A stretch of DNA of 64,000 nucleotides from Actinoplanes octamycinicus (GCF_014205225.1 NZ_JACHNB010000001.1:7917501-7981500), one strand, 5' to 3'. Numbered from the stretch's first letter, positions 17,401-25,733 are shown. The notes: a model not told the origin generated them from the sequence alone. A program made the numbers and translations.

Positions 17401-18236
17401 GGGTGCCGGTCGAGTCGACGATCTCGCTGGTCCGCGACCCGGCCGGGCACCCGAAGCTGCTGATCGGGGTGCTCACCGACATCACCGCGCGGCGCGGCGC
17501 CGAGCAGGCCCGGGATGCCGCCGCGGCCGCGCTGGCCGAGCGCAACGTCCAGCTGGAGGCCGCCAACCAGCTCAAGCTCGACATCATCGGGATGCTCGGG
17601 CACGAGATCGGCAACCCGCTGACCTCGATCCGCGGCAACGCGGAGATCCTCACCGACGACTGGCCGGCGCTCTCCGACGAGCGCCGGGGGCGGGCCATCG
17701 ACGCGATCGCCCGGCAGGCCGGCACGCTGGACGAGATCGTCCAGGAGGTGCTGGCCATGGTCACCATCGAGACCGGCACGATCCGCGCGGATCGGCGGCT
17801 GCTGCACGCGCGCGAGGAGATCGGCCGGGCGCTGTGGGCGGTCGACGGCGCCGAGTCGATCCCGGTCGAGGGCCCGGACGCCGCGCTGCTCTGCCACCCC
17901 GGGCACCTGCAGCAGATCCTGGTGAACCTGCTGTCCAACGCCCGCAAGTACGGTGGCGGCGCGACCGCGGTCCGGGTGTCTGCGGCGGCCGGGCTCGTGG
18001 AGATCACCGTGGAGGACGACGGTCCCGGTGTCCCGGAGGAGTTCCGGGACCGTCTCTTCGAGCGGCTGGCCCGCGCCGACCGGGACGCCGCCGCGGTCAA
18101 GGGCACCGGCCTGGGCCTTTACATCGTGCGCGGCCTAGCCCAGGCCAACCACGGCGACATCCGGCACGAGCCGAACCCGGCCGGCGGCTCCCGGTTCATC
18201 CTTTCGCTGGAAGCACCAGGATCTGGCCCGGGATGA
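14406..18236 (+). CDS. Multi-PAS/GAF hybrid sensor histidine kinase
   Basis: A 1276-residue cytoplasmic sensor with no transmembrane helix. By sequence it has PAS domains at about 20-125, 140-255 and 275-475 (the last with a repeat insertion), a GAF domain at about 490-650, further PAS domains at about 660-780, 795-905 and 915-1030, then HisKA with LGHEIGNPLTSIRG (His1066) and HATPase (N box LVNLLSNARK, G1 DDGPGVP, G2 KGTGLGLYIV). No receiver domain or response regulator is adjacent, so the partner is unknown. ATG at 14406 precedes the first PAS; an in-frame GTG at 14361 is the alternative. The 3' end overlaps the convergent peroxidase gene by 41 bp. Confidence 0.88.
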   Translation: MSVGFRERLDGQSLELLAHAFGRSPVPKLVLSLEPEEYGRFITVNDAFCELVGYAAEELIGESCLVLLDEDGLGPVMAAFEAMVRGERTVVAMERVLVRRDGSRVWVVSQNVMVRDQAGRPFLVAEVVESSSQLALAESEARFRTLVDSSPIGMAVLNTDGAWLRVNPAVAALLGYTGAELTGLSLSAVTHPDDRAACVAMLRDLASGAAAGFDGHVRYLCKDGQVIWCRLTVTPLRSEVGAPLQLLAQLADVTAERRSQEMIAAAQQRLERSERQFAEVADNSPIARIVLGLRDEKRGRIVLANPAFCRLFGFTDAEVLGMHFAELQRGLAAQKHGSAEGQAHGHAATRESGQAAGQESGHAAEQDSGHAAEQDSGHATEQDTGHAAEQDSGHAAAQRREWEQAAELERGLGLMASGERTRGQRELTLRRKDGTAITVVAHTSVITDEQGPATAVVQLLDVTAERAAGRAAEEAADREVRRLRGTLAVQRAVTAAATDRESAVRAVADRAVELFPAADGAAVELVEGDQLAYVATAGTLSAFTGTRIPRTGSLSGIALATDAPAHCPDTGHDPRVNQSMCERLGIGAMLIAPLHAENDVIGVLKVSAGAANVFDDTDEQQLALLADSLSAALQHADDATRNAELLAERTRALAELSISEQRFRLTFDNSPLGLTLCSLRPADFGRYLQASPAMTTITGYTPQELAGMTFADLTYPDDLASTHDYARRFVAGELDAVSLERRYLHKDGHLIWVTLRVAVVRDEHGRAQYAVVQVEDVTAAREADAQLRRSARLFELIPAAVIVRDLDGTIRWWNDGATRLYGWPLAAAAGKSAHRLLHTTFPYEGGAAEQEESLRRDGYWNGHLDHITADGRTVNVLSRQVLHHPDPDNAQVLEVNSDVTAARAAEQALAESEERLRAQFANTGVGQVISTLDGMVISVNRAYAAMIGRSPEELPGLHDHDLVHPDDLVAHRRLLAGLFAGESESYTTEARIAHADGHWVPVESTISLVRDPAGHPKLLIGVLTDITARRGAEQARDAAAAALAERNVQLEAANQLKLDIIGMLGHEIGNPLTSIRGNAEILTDDWPALSDERRGRAIDAIARQAGTLDEIVQEVLAMVTIETGTIRADRRLLHAREEIGRALWAVDGAESIPVEGPDAALLCHPGHLQQILVNLLSNARKYGGGATAVRVSAAAGLVEITVEDDGPGVPEEFRDRLFERLARADRDAAAVKGTGLGLYIVRGLAQANHGDIRHEPNPAGGSRFILSLEAPGSGPG
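15415..15600 (+). repeat. In-frame 24-bp minisatellite inside a PAS domain
   Basis: About seven imperfect copies of a 24-bp unit encode GHAAEQDS-type octapeptides (roughly residues 337-398). They sit between two halves of a PAS domain, after EVLGMHFAELQRGLA and before the RGQRELTLRRKDG strand. Every unit keeps the frame. Confidence 0.85.
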
Positions 18237-20136
18237 TCCGGTCCGGGTCGGCGATCACGTCCCGGTTCAGCTTGAAGATCTCCGGCCACCGGTTCGCGTT
18301 GCCGAGCTGGGCCTTCGCGATGCTGGTCAGGCTGTCGCCCTTCTTGACCGTGTAGAGCTTCGGGATCGTCCCGACCGGCGTCTTCGGCGGCAGGTGCAGC
18401 ACCTGGCCGGGGAAGATCTGGTTCGGGTTGCGGATTGTCGCCCGGTTCAGCAGGTAGATCTGCGGCCACCGGTCGGCGTTGCCGAGCTGCGACTTGGCGA
18501 TCCCGGCGAGCGTGTCGCCCTTCTTCACCTTGTAGGTCCGCGGCGGTGTCACCGTGCCGCCCAGCACCCCGGCGAAGCGCAGCAGGTCGGCCAGTTCGAA
18601 GGTGCCGGCCTTGGCGGACGGCAGATGCGGTTTCCACCCGGCCTGCCGCAGGATCGAGTCCTGGCTGCGCCGGACCAGGCCGATCAGCACCTCGGCGACC
18701 AGGGTGCTGCCGACCGGGCCGAGCCGCTGCCCGTTGTGGAAGTGCGCGGCTTCGGCCAGCACGTAGTACCAGAGCGGGGTGCGCGACTCGAAGCCGCCGG
18801 CGGTCACCGCGGCGGCCTGGGCGGGTCCGACCGCGGCGATGATCTCGTCCTTGCTGAGCACCGGCAGGTCGAGCAGTTGGGCCACGGCCTGGCCGGTGGG
18901 CAGCCGCATCAGGTAGCCGCGCAGCAGGTTGCGCACCGGCAGCCGGGCCGCGTCCGGCGGGGTCTCGGTGTCCCCGGTCAGCGTGCGCAGCCCGAACAGC
19001 GCCTCGTCGTCCTTGGTGGCGATGTTGGTGTCCAGCCGGCGGGCGTTCGACACGTTCGGCCCGGTGCCGATCACGTTCTCCCACTCGATGATCCAGTTCT
19101 CCGGGACCGACTTGTTGCCCGGTCCGCCCACCTCGCCGCTGAGCGCGGTGAAGGTGAACAGCAGCCCCAGCGTGGCCGGCACGCCGCCGTGCAGGTTGAA
19201 GTTGAGGTTGAAGTTGTAGGCGGCGCGGACCATCGTGTGCCCGATCCGGTAGCCGGCGAAGGAGAACTCCAGCGGCATCCGGAACGGCTCGGCCGCCGGG
19301 TTGAACCACCGGTTGCCGTGGCTGACGATGTCGTCGACGACGGCCGGTTCGGCGATCCGTTTGAGGAAGTCGTGCACCACGATGTGCTGGTAGTGCTGGC
19401 GCAGGGTCCGGCTCGCGTCGTTGAACGACAGACCCTGGCTGACCAGGGCGTTGTGTGCCTTGAGGAAGGCGACGTGCAGCTGGGCGACGATCAGGTTCTC
19501 GTCGTTGCGCGGGTCGCCGATCAGCGCCGCCCGGTCGTGCTCGATGTTGCCGGGGGCGGGCGCCTCGCGCGGCAGGTCGTTGTCGTCGCCCTTGCCCGGC
19601 GGCCGCTTGAACGGCGGCTGCGTGTTGTTGGCCAGCGTGGTGACGGTGCCCAGCTTCATCTTCGCCGGGTTCTTCGGGTCGCGCGGCGCCGGCGAGCCGT
19701 AGACGCTGTCCAGGTCGAGGTTGCCGGTCCGGATGTTGCGGACCGCGCCGCGGATGTCGGCGAGCGACAGCGGGGTCAGCGTGTCGGCGAGCAGCTGGGC
19801 GATCGTCGCGGAGCCGGACTCCAGCGTGATGTCGTGGTCGATGAACTGGCCGAGATAGGTGTATGCCGCCGGGATCGGGCTGTCCTGCCCGGCCACGTCG
19901 GCGTCGACCATGCTGGCCCCAAGCTTCTTCAGCAGCTCGGGCATGGTCGCGGTCTGCGGCAACAGGTTCGCGTCGTCGTCCTGCAGCGTCGGGAACAGGA
20001 AGTCGAAGCTGTGTTTGTCGGTCTGCTTGGTGAGTGCGAATCGGGCTGGTGACTGTGCGGCGAACTCGGCGAGATCCCCGGTGGCCTGGTTCAGTTCCTC
20101 TTCGGTGACCATCCGTCCGTGCAGGAGACGTGGCAT
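18196..20136 (-). CDS. Animal-type haem peroxidase with two C-terminal LysM domains
   Basis: A 646-residue protein of the peroxidase-cyclooxygenase superfamily. The distal site is LGQFIDHDIT (Asp100, His101), the Arg/Glu motif is GDPRNDENLIVAQLH (Arg210, Glu213) and the proximal His is in YRIGHTMVRAAYNF (His300). Two LysM modules follow at about 532-582 and 593-643 (TYKVKKGDTLAGIAKSQLGN and LYTVKKGDSLTSIAKAQLGN). LysM binds peptidoglycan-type glycans, yet no signal peptide is visible. Function is inferred as H2O2-dependent oxidation near or of glycan. The ATG is preceded by GGGGAAC. It is convergent and overlapping with the PAS kinase. Confidence 0.88.
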   Translation of the reverse strand: MPRLLHGRMVTEEELNQATGDLAEFAAQSPARFALTKQTDKHSFDFLFPTLQDDDANLLPQTATMPELLKKLGASMVDADVAGQDSPIPAAYTYLGQFIDHDITLESGSATIAQLLADTLTPLSLADIRGAVRNIRTGNLDLDSVYGSPAPRDPKNPAKMKLGTVTTLANNTQPPFKRPPGKGDDNDLPREAPAPGNIEHDRAALIGDPRNDENLIVAQLHVAFLKAHNALVSQGLSFNDASRTLRQHYQHIVVHDFLKRIAEPAVVDDIVSHGNRWFNPAAEPFRMPLEFSFAGYRIGHTMVRAAYNFNLNFNLHGGVPATLGLLFTFTALSGEVGGPGNKSVPENWIIEWENVIGTGPNVSNARRLDTNIATKDDEALFGLRTLTGDTETPPDAARLPVRNLLRGYLMRLPTGQAVAQLLDLPVLSKDEIIAAVGPAQAAAVTAGGFESRTPLWYYVLAEAAHFHNGQRLGPVGSTLVAEVLIGLVRRSQDSILRQAGWKPHLPSAKAGTFELADLLRFAGVLGGTVTPPRTYKVKKGDTLAGIAKSQLGNADRWPQIYLLNRATIRNPNQIFPGQVLHLPPKTPVGTIPKLYTVKKGDSLTSIAKAQLGNANRWPEIFKLNRDVIADPDRIIPGQILVLPAKG

Positions 20137-20440
20137 GGCCGTTCCCCTTCCCCGTTGATGTCATCGCATTGATCTGCGGCGATCCTGGCCACGATAGGCC
20201 GGTCGTCCGAACGGGTGAGTCAGAAACCAGACAAAAACCATGATCAGGAGATTCGCGACGATCCGCCTGCCCGGCGATTCTGCAACAAACCTGCAAATGA
20301 GAATCGTTGACGCGCCTCTCACAGCGGTGAGAGATTCGAATGCGTCCCCGAAACCGCCGGCACGCCATCCCCATTTGTCGCCGCGAACAATGCGGCCCGC
20401 GAATTGCCGGCGGGATCTCTTTCTGCAAGGAGAGAATCGC
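20137..20440. promoter_or_regulatory. Divergent promoter region of peroxidase and pectate lyase
   Basis: A 300-bp gap. It contains TTGACG (20307-20312) directly before a perfect hairpin CTCTCAC-AGCG-GTGAGAG (20316-20333), followed by AGATTCGAAT. The dyad sits where a repressor would block a promoter for the pectate lyase. The other open frames in the gap are unsupported. Confidence 0.45.
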
Positions 20441-22234
20441 ATGGCACCATCCGTACGCGCGCGCCGCCTGGCCGGGGCGGGCGCGCTGGTCACGCTGGTC
20501 ACCGCGGGTCTCGCCGTGGCCGTGGGCACCGCCGAGGCGGCCACCCTGTTCAGCGCCGATTTCGAGTCCGGATCGACCGGTGGCTGGTCGAAATCGGGTG
20601 GCACCTGGTCGGTCGTCACCGACGGCAGCAAGGTGCTGCAACAATCCGACACCGCAACTGAGCGGGCCCGCGAATTCGGCGGCAGCACCGCCTGGACGAA
20701 CTACTCGGTGCAGGCCCGGGTCAAGGCGACCGCTTTCGGCTCCAGCACCGGGGTGGTGGCGCTGACCGCCCGGGCCGCCGGGGCCACCAAGATGTACCGG
20801 CTGTCGCTGACCGGCGCCGGCCGGGTGCAGCTGGAGATGATGAACGGCAGCAGCGTGACGGTCCTGGCCGGCCGCGGCCAGACCGTCTCCACCAGCACGT
20901 TCTACACGCTCCGGCTGACCGTGAGCGGCAGCACGATCAGCGGCTCGGTCGACGGGACCAGCGTCGGCTCGGCCACCGACGCGACGATCGGCTCCGGGCG
21001 GATCGGGCTGCTCACCGAGCGCGCCGCCGGCCGCTTCGACGACATCGTGGTGGACGACGGCGGCGGCACGACGCCGACCAGCTCGCCGACCGCCGGCCCG
21101 AGCTCGACCAGCCCGTCCCCGTCCGCCTCGACCAGCACGCCGCCGGTCACCGGGGCGCTCTACGTGGCGCCGGGCGGCACCGACGGCGCGGCCGGCACCC
21201 CGTCGGCGCCGACCACGCTCCCCTCGGCGATCACCCGGATCGGTGCGGGCGGCACCATCTACCTGCGGGGCGGGACCTACGCGTACGCGCAGACGGTCAC
21301 CATCGCGGCGGGCAACAACGGTGCCGCGGGTGCGGCGAAGACCATCACGGCGTACCCCGGAGAAGTCCCGGTCTTGAACTTCTCGGCGCAGAGCGAGGAC
21401 CCGGCGGCCCGCGGGCTGGCGGTGAACGGCAACTACTGGCGCCTGTCCGGGCTGGTGGTGGAACGCGCCGGCGACAACGGCATCTTCGTCGGTGGCAGCA
21501 ACAACGTCATCGAGCGCACGGTGACCCGGTTCAACCGGGACAGCGGCCTGCAGATCTCCCGGATCGCCTCGGACACGCCGAAGGCGCAGTGGCCGTCGAA
21601 CAACCTGATCCTCAGCTCGGAGTCGCACGACAACGCGGACTCCGACGGGGAGAACGCCGACGGTTTCGCGGCGAAACTGACCGTGGGCACCGGCAACGTG
21701 TTCCGCTACACGGTCTCGCACCACAACATCGACGACGGCTGGGACCTCTACACCAAGACCGACACCGGGGCGATCGGGCCGGTGACGATCGAGGACTCGC
21801 TCGCCTACGACAACGGCACGCTGACCGACGGCTCGCAGGCCGGCGCCGGCGACCGCAACGGGTACAAGCTCGGCGGCGAGGACATCGCGGTCAACCACAT
21901 CGTGCGGCGCAGCATCGCCTACCGCAACGGCAAGCACGGGTTCACCTACAACAGCAACCCGGGCTCGCTGACCGTGTCGAACAACCTGAGCATCGACAAC
22001 GGCCAGCGCAACGTCAACTTCGACGCGGGCACGTCGGTGTTCCGCGGCAACACGTCCTGCCGGTTCAGCAGCGGCACCAATGACCGGATCATCGGCGACG
22101 CGGACAGCTCCAACCAGTTCTGGTCGGGCACGAACGGCTCCCGCTGCGCGACCTACAGCGGCGCGCTGGCCTGGTCGTTCTCCGCCACCGGCACGCTGGT
22201 GGTGACGATCGGCGGCAGGACCGTGTCGCTCTGA
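20441..22234 (+). CDS. Secreted PL9-type pectate lyase with N-terminal jelly-roll domain
   Basis: A 597-residue exported protein. A signal peptide covers residues 1-34, ending in GTAEAA. A concanavalin-like/DUF1080-type domain (about 35-205) is followed by a Ser/Thr/Pro linker and a right-handed beta-helix (about 240-590). PL9 hallmarks are NADGFAAK and HHNIDDGWDLYTK (calcium ligands) and DRNGYKLGGE with the likely catalytic Lys476. PL9 enzymes cleave polygalacturonan by beta-elimination. AAGGAGAG precedes ATG 20441. A terminator hairpin follows. Confidence 0.88.
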   Translation: MAPSVRARRLAGAGALVTLVTAGLAVAVGTAEAATLFSADFESGSTGGWSKSGGTWSVVTDGSKVLQQSDTATERAREFGGSTAWTNYSVQARVKATAFGSSTGVVALTARAAGATKMYRLSLTGAGRVQLEMMNGSSVTVLAGRGQTVSTSTFYTLRLTVSGSTISGSVDGTSVGSATDATIGSGRIGLLTERAAGRFDDIVVDDGGGTTPTSSPTAGPSSTSPSPSASTSTPPVTGALYVAPGGTDGAAGTPSAPTTLPSAITRIGAGGTIYLRGGTYAYAQTVTIAAGNNGAAGAAKTITAYPGEVPVLNFSAQSEDPAARGLAVNGNYWRLSGLVVERAGDNGIFVGGSNNVIERTVTRFNRDSGLQISRIASDTPKAQWPSNNLILSSESHDNADSDGENADGFAAKLTVGTGNVFRYTVSHHNIDDGWDLYTKTDTGAIGPVTIEDSLAYDNGTLTDGSQAGAGDRNGYKLGGEDIAVNHIVRRSIAYRNGKHGFTYNSNPGSLTVSNNLSIDNGQRNVNFDAGTSVFRGNTSCRFSSGTNDRIIGDADSSNQFWSGTNGSRCATYSGALAWSFSATGTLVVTIGGRTVSL

Positions 22235-22240
22235 CACCGC

Positions 22241-22274
22241 GACGGGCCGGTGCGGAGCTCCGCGCCGGCCCGTC
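22241..22274. terminator. Bidirectional hairpin terminator
   Basis: GACGGGCCGG (22241-22250) pairs with CCGGCCCGTC (22265-22274), and the centre GCGGAGCTCCGC is itself palindromic, giving about 16 bp of stem with one mismatch. It lies between the convergent pectate lyase and lipoprotein genes. Confidence 0.8.
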
Positions 22275-22280
22275 CGCCGG

Positions 22281-23015
22281 TCAGGCCTTCCTGGTCTTCT
22301 CCGGAACGGCGACCACGTCCGCGGGCGCCGGTTCCTTGATCTCCGGGAAGGCCTCGCCGAACTTGGCGAACGTGATCGAGCTGCCGCTCGCGTCACCGAT
22401 CTTCAGCGGATAGGGCTCCCCGGTCGTCGCCACGTAGACCGAGGCGCCCTCGAACCGGTTGGTCACCAGCAGCGCCTCGCCGTCCCCGAACTTGATGACG
22501 GTGCCGTTCTCCGCGCCGAGTCCCTGGCTCAGCACCCGGTCGATGTCGCGGTCGATGGCGTCGAACCATTTGGACAGCTGCGGATTGTCCTTGGTGGCCT
22601 TGGTCCAGCGGCCGCGCATCACGGCGGCCATCTGCTTGGCGCCCTTCGGCCCGAGGAATGCGGCCCAGAACGCCTGGTCGGCCCGGACGTACTGGTTGCC
22701 GCCGGCGGCGAGCAGCTCGATGGTGCCGTCGCCGACCCGGATGGTGCCGGTCCGGTTCGCGTCGACCACGGTCATGTCGAACCGGATGGTCATGCCGTCC
22801 TCGGACATGCTCCCGGCCATGGAGTACGACGCGGCGGCGTGCAACGCGCCGGAGCTCCGCTTGAGCACCTCCCGCGCGGGGAGCCGGGTGATCCCGTTGC
22901 CGGGCGGCGCCCAGGCACGGACCTGCGCCACCGGCGCCGGCCGGTCGGGCGCGCATCCGCCGAGCAGCAGCGTGCCGGCGGCCGCCGCGACGGCGACCGA
23001 TTTCTTCATCTTCAC
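22281..23015 (-). CDS. LppX/LprAFG-like lipoprotein (copy 1)
   Basis: A 244-residue lipoprotein. The signal peptide MKMKKSVAVAAAAGTLLLGG ends in lipobox LLGGC with Cys21. The mature part has the LppX_LprAFG-type half-barrel pattern: a SYSMAGSMSEDGMTIRFDMTV strand pair, GTIELLAAGGNQYVRAD, then a long helix and SVYVATTGEPYPLKIG. Mycobacterial relatives carry lipids across the cell envelope. A second gene of this type lies directly upstream (23102-23818) with the same architecture and a similar promoter block, so they are tandem duplicates. Confidence 0.85.
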   Translation of the reverse strand: MKMKKSVAVAAAAGTLLLGGCAPDRPAPVAQVRAWAPPGNGITRLPAREVLKRSSGALHAAASYSMAGSMSEDGMTIRFDMTVVDANRTGTIRVGDGTIELLAAGGNQYVRADQAFWAAFLGPKGAKQMAAVMRGRWTKATKDNPQLSKWFDAIDRDIDRVLSQGLGAENGTVIKFGDGEALLVTNRFEGASVYVATTGEPYPLKIGDASGSSITFAKFGEAFPEIKEPAPADVVAVPEKTRKA

Positions 23016-23053
23016 GTGTGCTTCTTCCCCCGCGAGCAGCGATCCAGCGACGG

Positions 23054-23080
23054 CACTCTATCGACCTGTTGATCTTGTCG
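23054..23080 (-). promoter_or_regulatory. Conserved promoter block of lipoprotein copy 1
   Basis: The block CACTCTATCGACCTGTTGAT (plus strand) and following bases match 23856-23881 upstream of lipoprotein copy 2 at about 23 of 26 positions. The coding regions have diverged far more, so the block is probably a functional promoter or operator. Confidence 0.5.
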
Positions 23081-23101
23081 CATCCGGGATACGCGGGCGG
23101 T

Positions 23102-23818
23102 TCAGCCCTTCTTCGCCGGCAGGTCGACGACCTCGGTGGCCGGCGGCGCCTGAATCTCCGGGAAGCTCGCGCCGAACTGGGTGAACAGCACGGTGTCGAT
23201 GCCCTTGCCGCCCACCTTCAGCGGCAACGGCTGACCGGTCGTCGCGATGAAGAGGGCGCCGTCGGACTTCGAGTCGATCAGCTGGATCACCGGGCGGCCG
23301 TTGGAGACTGAGGTGGCACCCTTGGTCAGCTTGCCGGTCGGGGTGAGGAAACCCGCGCCGTTCATGCCCTCGAACAGATCAGCGGTGGACTTGTCGCCAG
23401 GCGCGGACTTGAGCCACTTCGACGCGGTCAGTTTCGCACCGAGCTTCTCCACCGCCGAGTCACCGAGGACCAGGCCCATCAGGCTCTCGTCCATCCGCAG
23501 GTACTTCGCGCCGTCGACGGCGAGCAGCTCCATCGTGCCGCCGGCCACGCTCATGCTGCCCAGCAGGTTGTCGCCGGAGATCTTGAAGTCGATCTTGGTG
23601 GCCTCGTCGTCCGCCACGAACGCCCCGGCCATCCGGTACGACTTCACGTCGACCAGCGCCTGCTTGGCCCGGGCGAGGATCTCCTCGGCGGAGAGCGCGG
23701 CGACCCCGTTGTCGGCCGGGGCGGACGAGGCGGCCGGCTCCGGCATTCGCGGCGCCTCCTCGGCGCATCCGGCGAGCAGCAGGACAGAAGCGGTCATCGC
23801 GACAGCGATGGCTTTCAT
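23102..23818 (-). CDS. LppX/LprAFG-like lipoprotein (copy 2)
   Basis: A 238-residue lipoprotein. Signal peptide MKAIAVAMTASVLLLAG with lipobox LLAGC (Cys18). The mature domain repeats the copy 1 pattern: VKSYRMAGAFVADDEATKID, GTMELLAVDGAKYLRMDES, LFIATTGQPLPLKVGG and a C-terminal FPEIQAPPATEVVDLP tail. ATG at 23818 was chosen because it places the lipobox correctly; the frame upstream is unrelated. Expected location is the outer face of the membrane. Neither copy has an adjacent MFS (P55-like) partner gene, unlike mycobacterial LprG. Confidence 0.85.
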   Translation of the reverse strand: MKAIAVAMTASVLLLAGCAEEAPRMPEPAASSAPADNGVAALSAEEILARAKQALVDVKSYRMAGAFVADDEATKIDFKISGDNLLGSMSVAGGTMELLAVDGAKYLRMDESLMGLVLGDSAVEKLGAKLTASKWLKSAPGDKSTADLFEGMNGAGFLTPTGKLTKGATSVSNGRPVIQLIDSKSDGALFIATTGQPLPLKVGGKGIDTVLFTQFGASFPEIQAPPATEVVDLPAKKG

Positions 23819-23855
23819 ATGGGTTGTTCCCCCGGATATCGAGATCGAAGGGTGC

Positions 23856-23881
23856 CACTGTATCGCCTGTTGATCTTGACG
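23856..23881 (-). promoter_or_regulatory. Conserved promoter block of lipoprotein copy 2
   Basis: CACTGTATCGCCTGTTGATC and following bases match the block upstream of copy 1. On the minus strand it contains a GATACAGT -10-like element preceded by TCAAGATCAA. Confidence 0.5.
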
Positions 23882-23909
23882 GGCGACCGGGACCGGATAT
23901 CTTGCTCGG

Positions 23910-24707
23910 ATGGAGCGCACCGCCCTCGTCACCGGAGCATCGTCGGGCATCGGCCTGGCCACCGCCCGGGCCCTGGCCGCCCGGGGCTACCGGGTCCTCG
24001 GCACCAGCCGGCACCCGGCGTCCGTCGCGCAGCCGCTGCCGGGCGTCGAGTACCTCGCCCTGGACCTCACCGACGACCAGTCGATCGAGGCCCTGGCCCC
24101 GGTGCTGCAGACCGTCGACGTGCTGGTCAACAACGCCGGGGAGAGCCAGTCCGGGCCGTTCGAGGAGCTGCCGATGGACGCGCTGCGCCGGCTCTTCCAG
24201 GTGAACGTGCTCGGCCCGGTGCGGCTCGCCCAGCTGGCGCTGCCCGGGATGCGCGAGCGCCGGTACGGCCGGGTGGTGATGGTCGGCTCGATGCTGGCGT
24301 CGTTCCCGCTCGCCTACCGCTCGTCCTACGTCGCCACCAAGGCCGCGATCAAGGGCTTCGCGAACGGCGCCCGGCACGAGTACTCGCCGTACGGCGTGTG
24401 GCTGACCACCGTCGAACCCGGCTCGATCAACACCGGGATCAGCGAGCGCCGCACCACGTACGTCGCCGACGACTCGCCGCACCGGGCCGAGTTCGACCGG
24501 ATGCTGACCGCGCTCAACCGCAACGAGAAGGCGGGCGTCTCCGCCGACCGGGTCGCGGCCACCGTCGTCACCGCGATCGAGGCGGACCGGCCCCGGCAGC
24601 GGTACGCGGTGGGCAGCAACGCCCCGTTCGTCTTCGCGCTGCGCCGGGTGGTGCCGGCCGGACTGGTGGAGAAGATCACTCACCGTAAGCACGACCTGAA
24701 CCGCTAA
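23910..24707 (+). CDS. Short-chain dehydrogenase/reductase
   Basis: A 265-residue classical SDR. Cofactor motif TGASSGIG (9-16), DLTDD for the adenine pocket, NNAG (75-78), catalytic Ser in VGSMLASF and YVATK (Tyr and Lys). The Arg at the end of strand 2 (GTSRHP) suggests NADP(H). The substrate is unknown. It is divergent from the lipoprotein genes and followed 10 bp later by an exonuclease gene on the same strand. Confidence 0.9.
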   Translation: MERTALVTGASSGIGLATARALAARGYRVLGTSRHPASVAQPLPGVEYLALDLTDDQSIEALAPVLQTVDVLVNNAGESQSGPFEELPMDALRRLFQVNVLGPVRLAQLALPGMRERRYGRVVMVGSMLASFPLAYRSSYVATKAAIKGFANGARHEYSPYGVWLTTVEPGSINTGISERRTTYVADDSPHRAEFDRMLTALNRNEKAGVSADRVAATVVTAIEADRPRQRYAVGSNAPFVFALRRVVPAGLVEKITHRKHDLNR

Positions 24708-24716
24708 GCTTCTCGG

Positions 24717-25733
24717 GTGCTGCGTACGGGTGGGTTGTTGCTGGTCCTCGACGGGAACAGCCTGCTGCACCGGGCGTACCACGCCAGCGACGGCTCGCTC
24801 GAGCCGTCGCCCGCGCTGCGCGGCCTCTTCGGTTACCTGGCCCGCGCCGCCGCCCACCTGCGACCGGACGCCGTGCTGGTCGGCTTCGACTGCCCGCGGG
24901 ACTCGGCCCGGCGCACCGACCACCCGGACTACAAGGCCCACCGCCCGGCGAAACCGGCCGAGCTGACCCGCCAGCTGGCGCTCGCCCCGGACCTGCTGCG
25001 CGCCGCCGGGATCGGCACCGTCGTCCCGCCCGCCTACGAGGCGGACGACGTGCTGGCCAGCAGCGCCGCGCTGGCCCGCCGCTCGGGCTGGCGGTCGGTG
25101 CTGATGACCAGCGACCGGGACGCGTTCGCGCTGATCGACGACTGCACCTCGGTGCTGCGGGTGCGCAACGGCGGCTTCGACCGGTCGATGCTGATCGACC
25201 ACGAGTCGCTGCCGTCGCTCTACGGGGTGCGCCCCGAGCAGTACACCGACTTCGCCGCGCTGCGCGGGGACCCGTCGGACAACCTGCCCGGGGTGCGGCG
25301 CTTCGGGGCACGGACGGCGGCGCGCTTGCTGGCGGCGTTCGGGACGGTGGACGCGGCGTTCGAGGCGGGTGCGGAGGCCGTACGCGACGTGGTGGGTGAT
25401 CTTGCCGCGGCGGCCCTGGCCGAGCCCGCGGCCCGCACCACCGTCGAGCGCAACCGCAGCCTGATGCGGATGCGGCGGGACCTGCCGGTGCCCAGCCCGG
25501 ACTCGGCCCGGCTGCCGCTGGACTACCTGGTGATCCGCCGCGCCCTGCGCGAGCACGGGATCAACCTGGGCCCGTCGCTGTGGGCGCTGACCGGCGGCGA
25601 CGCGCCGATCATCCCGGCCCAGGCGGAACCGGAGCCGGAACCGGCCTGGGCCGCCGTCCTGCAGCCGCGCGTGCTGCGCGGCGGGATGTCCGGGCGCCGC
25701 GACCCCACGCCCGGCCAGACCGCCCTCTTCTGA
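24717..25733 (+). CDS. 5'-3' exonuclease (PolA-like FEN domain)
   Basis: A 338-residue stand-alone FEN/5'-3' exonuclease. Metal-binding acidic residues are in VLDGNSLLHRAYHA, VGFDCPRDSARR, AYEADDVLASSAALAR, VLMTSDRDAFALID and the helix-hairpin-helix region RGDPSDNLPGVRRFGARTA. It lacks the polymerase domain. The last 60 residues are Pro-rich. It probably removes RNA primers or flaps in replication and repair. The GTG at 24717 begins the conserved LLVLDGNSLLHR strand almost immediately. Confidence 0.9.
   Translation: MLRTGGLLLVLDGNSLLHRAYHASDGSLEPSPALRGLFGYLARAAAHLRPDAVLVGFDCPRDSARRTDHPDYKAHRPAKPAELTRQLALAPDLLRAAGIGTVVPPAYEADDVLASSAALARRSGWRSVLMTSDRDAFALIDDCTSVLRVRNGGFDRSMLIDHESLPSLYGVRPEQYTDFAALRGDPSDNLPGVRRFGARTAARLLAAFGTVDAAFEAGAEAVRDVVGDLAAAALAEPAARTTVERNRSLMRMRRDLPVPSPDSARLPLDYLVIRRALREHGINLGPSLWALTGGDAPIIPAQAEPEPEPAWAAVLQPRVLRGGMSGRRDPTPGQTALF

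Noticed and set aside
18119..22396. A 1425-codon open frame on the minus strand
   Set aside because: It runs antisense to the pectate lyase and out of frame with the peroxidase; the translation is Arg/Gly/Ala-rich without domains. GC-rich DNA commonly gives such shadow frames.
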